A stretch of 64,000 nt of DNA from Stercoripulliclostridium_A sp045535235. GTDB taxonomy: Bacteria; Bacillota; Clostridia; Christensenellales; DTU072. The stretch spans positions 6,985 through 70,984 of the forward strand of contig JAZSLG010000071.1 in the NCBI GenBank assembly GCA_045535235.1. Direction: 5' to 3'. Both the position numbers and the translations under genes were made by a program. The notes under the pieces were generated by a model, which was not told where the DNA came from, made no database searches, and worked only from the letters and a program-made list of their open reading frames with translations. This document shows, piece by piece, positions 63,490-64,000 of this stretch; positions within the stretch are counted from its first letter, which is position 1, and each line of letters begins with the position of its first letter.

Positions 63490-64000
63490 ATGATGAGAGC
63501 AAATACTAGTAGAAGAATAACCAAACCCATTGTTTTTGCAATAATGCTGATATCTTTAGCGTTAATTTGCGGAGTGATTTTTGCATCGGTGCCGTTAAGA
63601 GGCATGTTTGCAGAAGCAGCCATATCAACGCCTTCAACATGGGGAAGTGATAAAGGGCTAAATCCTGGTGCTTGGAAACAAAGCAATAGCATTGTTAATA
63701 CTTTGAACGGCGACAATGTAACGAGTTTTCTGTCGCAATATAGTATAGAAGTAAGTGCTTCTTCTGGGACTAAGGACAACTTGTTTACTGTTATGAAGAC
63801 GACTGACGCGGGCAATGCTTCTACACAATTTAAGCGTTGCAATGGTTATAATAACGATGATAGTGATATATCAACGCAATCGGTAGGAACATACTATTTT
63901 GGCATGTTTTATACGCTTAATGCCGGTGAGAGTGTAATAAATGCGTTAAAATATGGCACGACCGAAATGACGTTGACCGTTACGGGCATGCCTGTATATA
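63490..64000 (+). CDS. Start of a third secreted surface protein (partial)
   Basis: ATG 63490 follows AGGAG and the reading frame is open to the window end (170 residues). A signal peptide (KPIVFAIMLISLALICGVIFASV) is followed by an Ala/Ser/Gly/Asn-rich region containing TPSTWGSDKGLNPGAW and YYFGMFYTLNAGES. Its start resembles the N-terminal outer part of the 3,599-residue protein, which also has a Trp-rich NPYPSNGANNENYV stretch. It is probably another member of the same cluster. The 3' end is missing. Confidence 0.75.
   Translation, partial: MMRANTSRRITKPIVFAIMLISLALICGVIFASVPLRGMFAEAAISTPSTWGSDKGLNPGAWKQSNSIVNTLNGDNVTSFLSQYSIEVSASSGTKDNLFTVMKTTDAGNASTQFKRCNGYNNDDSDISTQSVGTYYFGMFYTLNAGESVINALKYGTTEMTLTVTGMPVY

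Noticed and set aside
1..64000. CRISPR arrays, tRNAs, rRNAs and insertion sequences
   Set aside because: No regularly spaced repeats, cloverleaf-type sequences, rRNA-like stretches or transposase genes were seen on either strand.

Overview
The window looks like part of a chromosome from a low-GC Gram-positive bacterium, most likely an uncultured gut-type Clostridia (Bacillota). Supporting signs are strong AAGGAGG-type ribosome binding sites, TTGACA-N17-TATAAT promoters, lipoprotein ABC transporters, BirA/BioY biotin control, a YerC-type TrpR protein, GH43/GH51 glycosidases and very large secreted proteins with Ig-like/MBG-like repeats. This placement is inferred from gene content only. No rRNA, tRNA, CRISPR array or insertion sequence was seen.

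1-3,350: an ABM-type monooxygenase, two unknown genes, a leftward gene for a protein with two tandem TIR domains, and a divergent XRE-type regulator.

3,500-16,400: the standout region. A strong promoter drives three von Willebrand A (vWA) proteins, a Ser/Thr kinase-like protein and a PP2C-type phosphatase with a coiled-coil tail, ending at a terminator. After a 480-bp gap with two promoters and a long leader comes a tightly overlapping trio: an SNF2/DEAH helicase of the kind seen in phage and plasmid polyproteins, a MoxR AAA+ ATPase, and a metallopeptidase-like vWA protein. The first part resembles the known TerY-kinase-PP2C triad, but no TerB/C/D proteins are present. The second part looks like a DNA- or protein-remodelling effector. 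Together with the TIR gene this suggests a stress-response or defence island.

16,440-23,020: a NimA-like flavoprotein, a membrane-anchored metallophosphoesterase, a hypoxanthine-type DNA glycosylase, an FAD oxidoreductase-WYL regulator-GH43 operon, and a leftward secreted PHP phosphoesterase.

23,170-31,260: a BMP-family (nucleoside-type) ABC importer operon that continues into a sugar O-acetyltransferase and a GH51 arabinofuranosidase.

31,310-34,020: a polar amino-acid ABC importer followed by a TrpR/YerC-like regulator, with repeated ACTTTA half-sites around the promoter.

34,030-42,060: a small membrane protein; birA-bioY with a recognisable BirA operator; an Eis-like GNAT; a macro-domain/HTH protein followed by a TerY-like vWA protein; then leftward genes for a condensation/acyltransferase-fold protein, a DUF1700-like membrane protein with a promoter dyad, and an alpha/beta hydrolase.

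42,300-64,000: a cell-surface cluster with a 3,064-residue secreted Ig-like/GLUG protein, a 3,599-residue MBG-like repeat protein with membrane segments at both ends, a TIM-barrel sugar isomerase-like enzyme, and the start of a third secreted protein cut by the window end.
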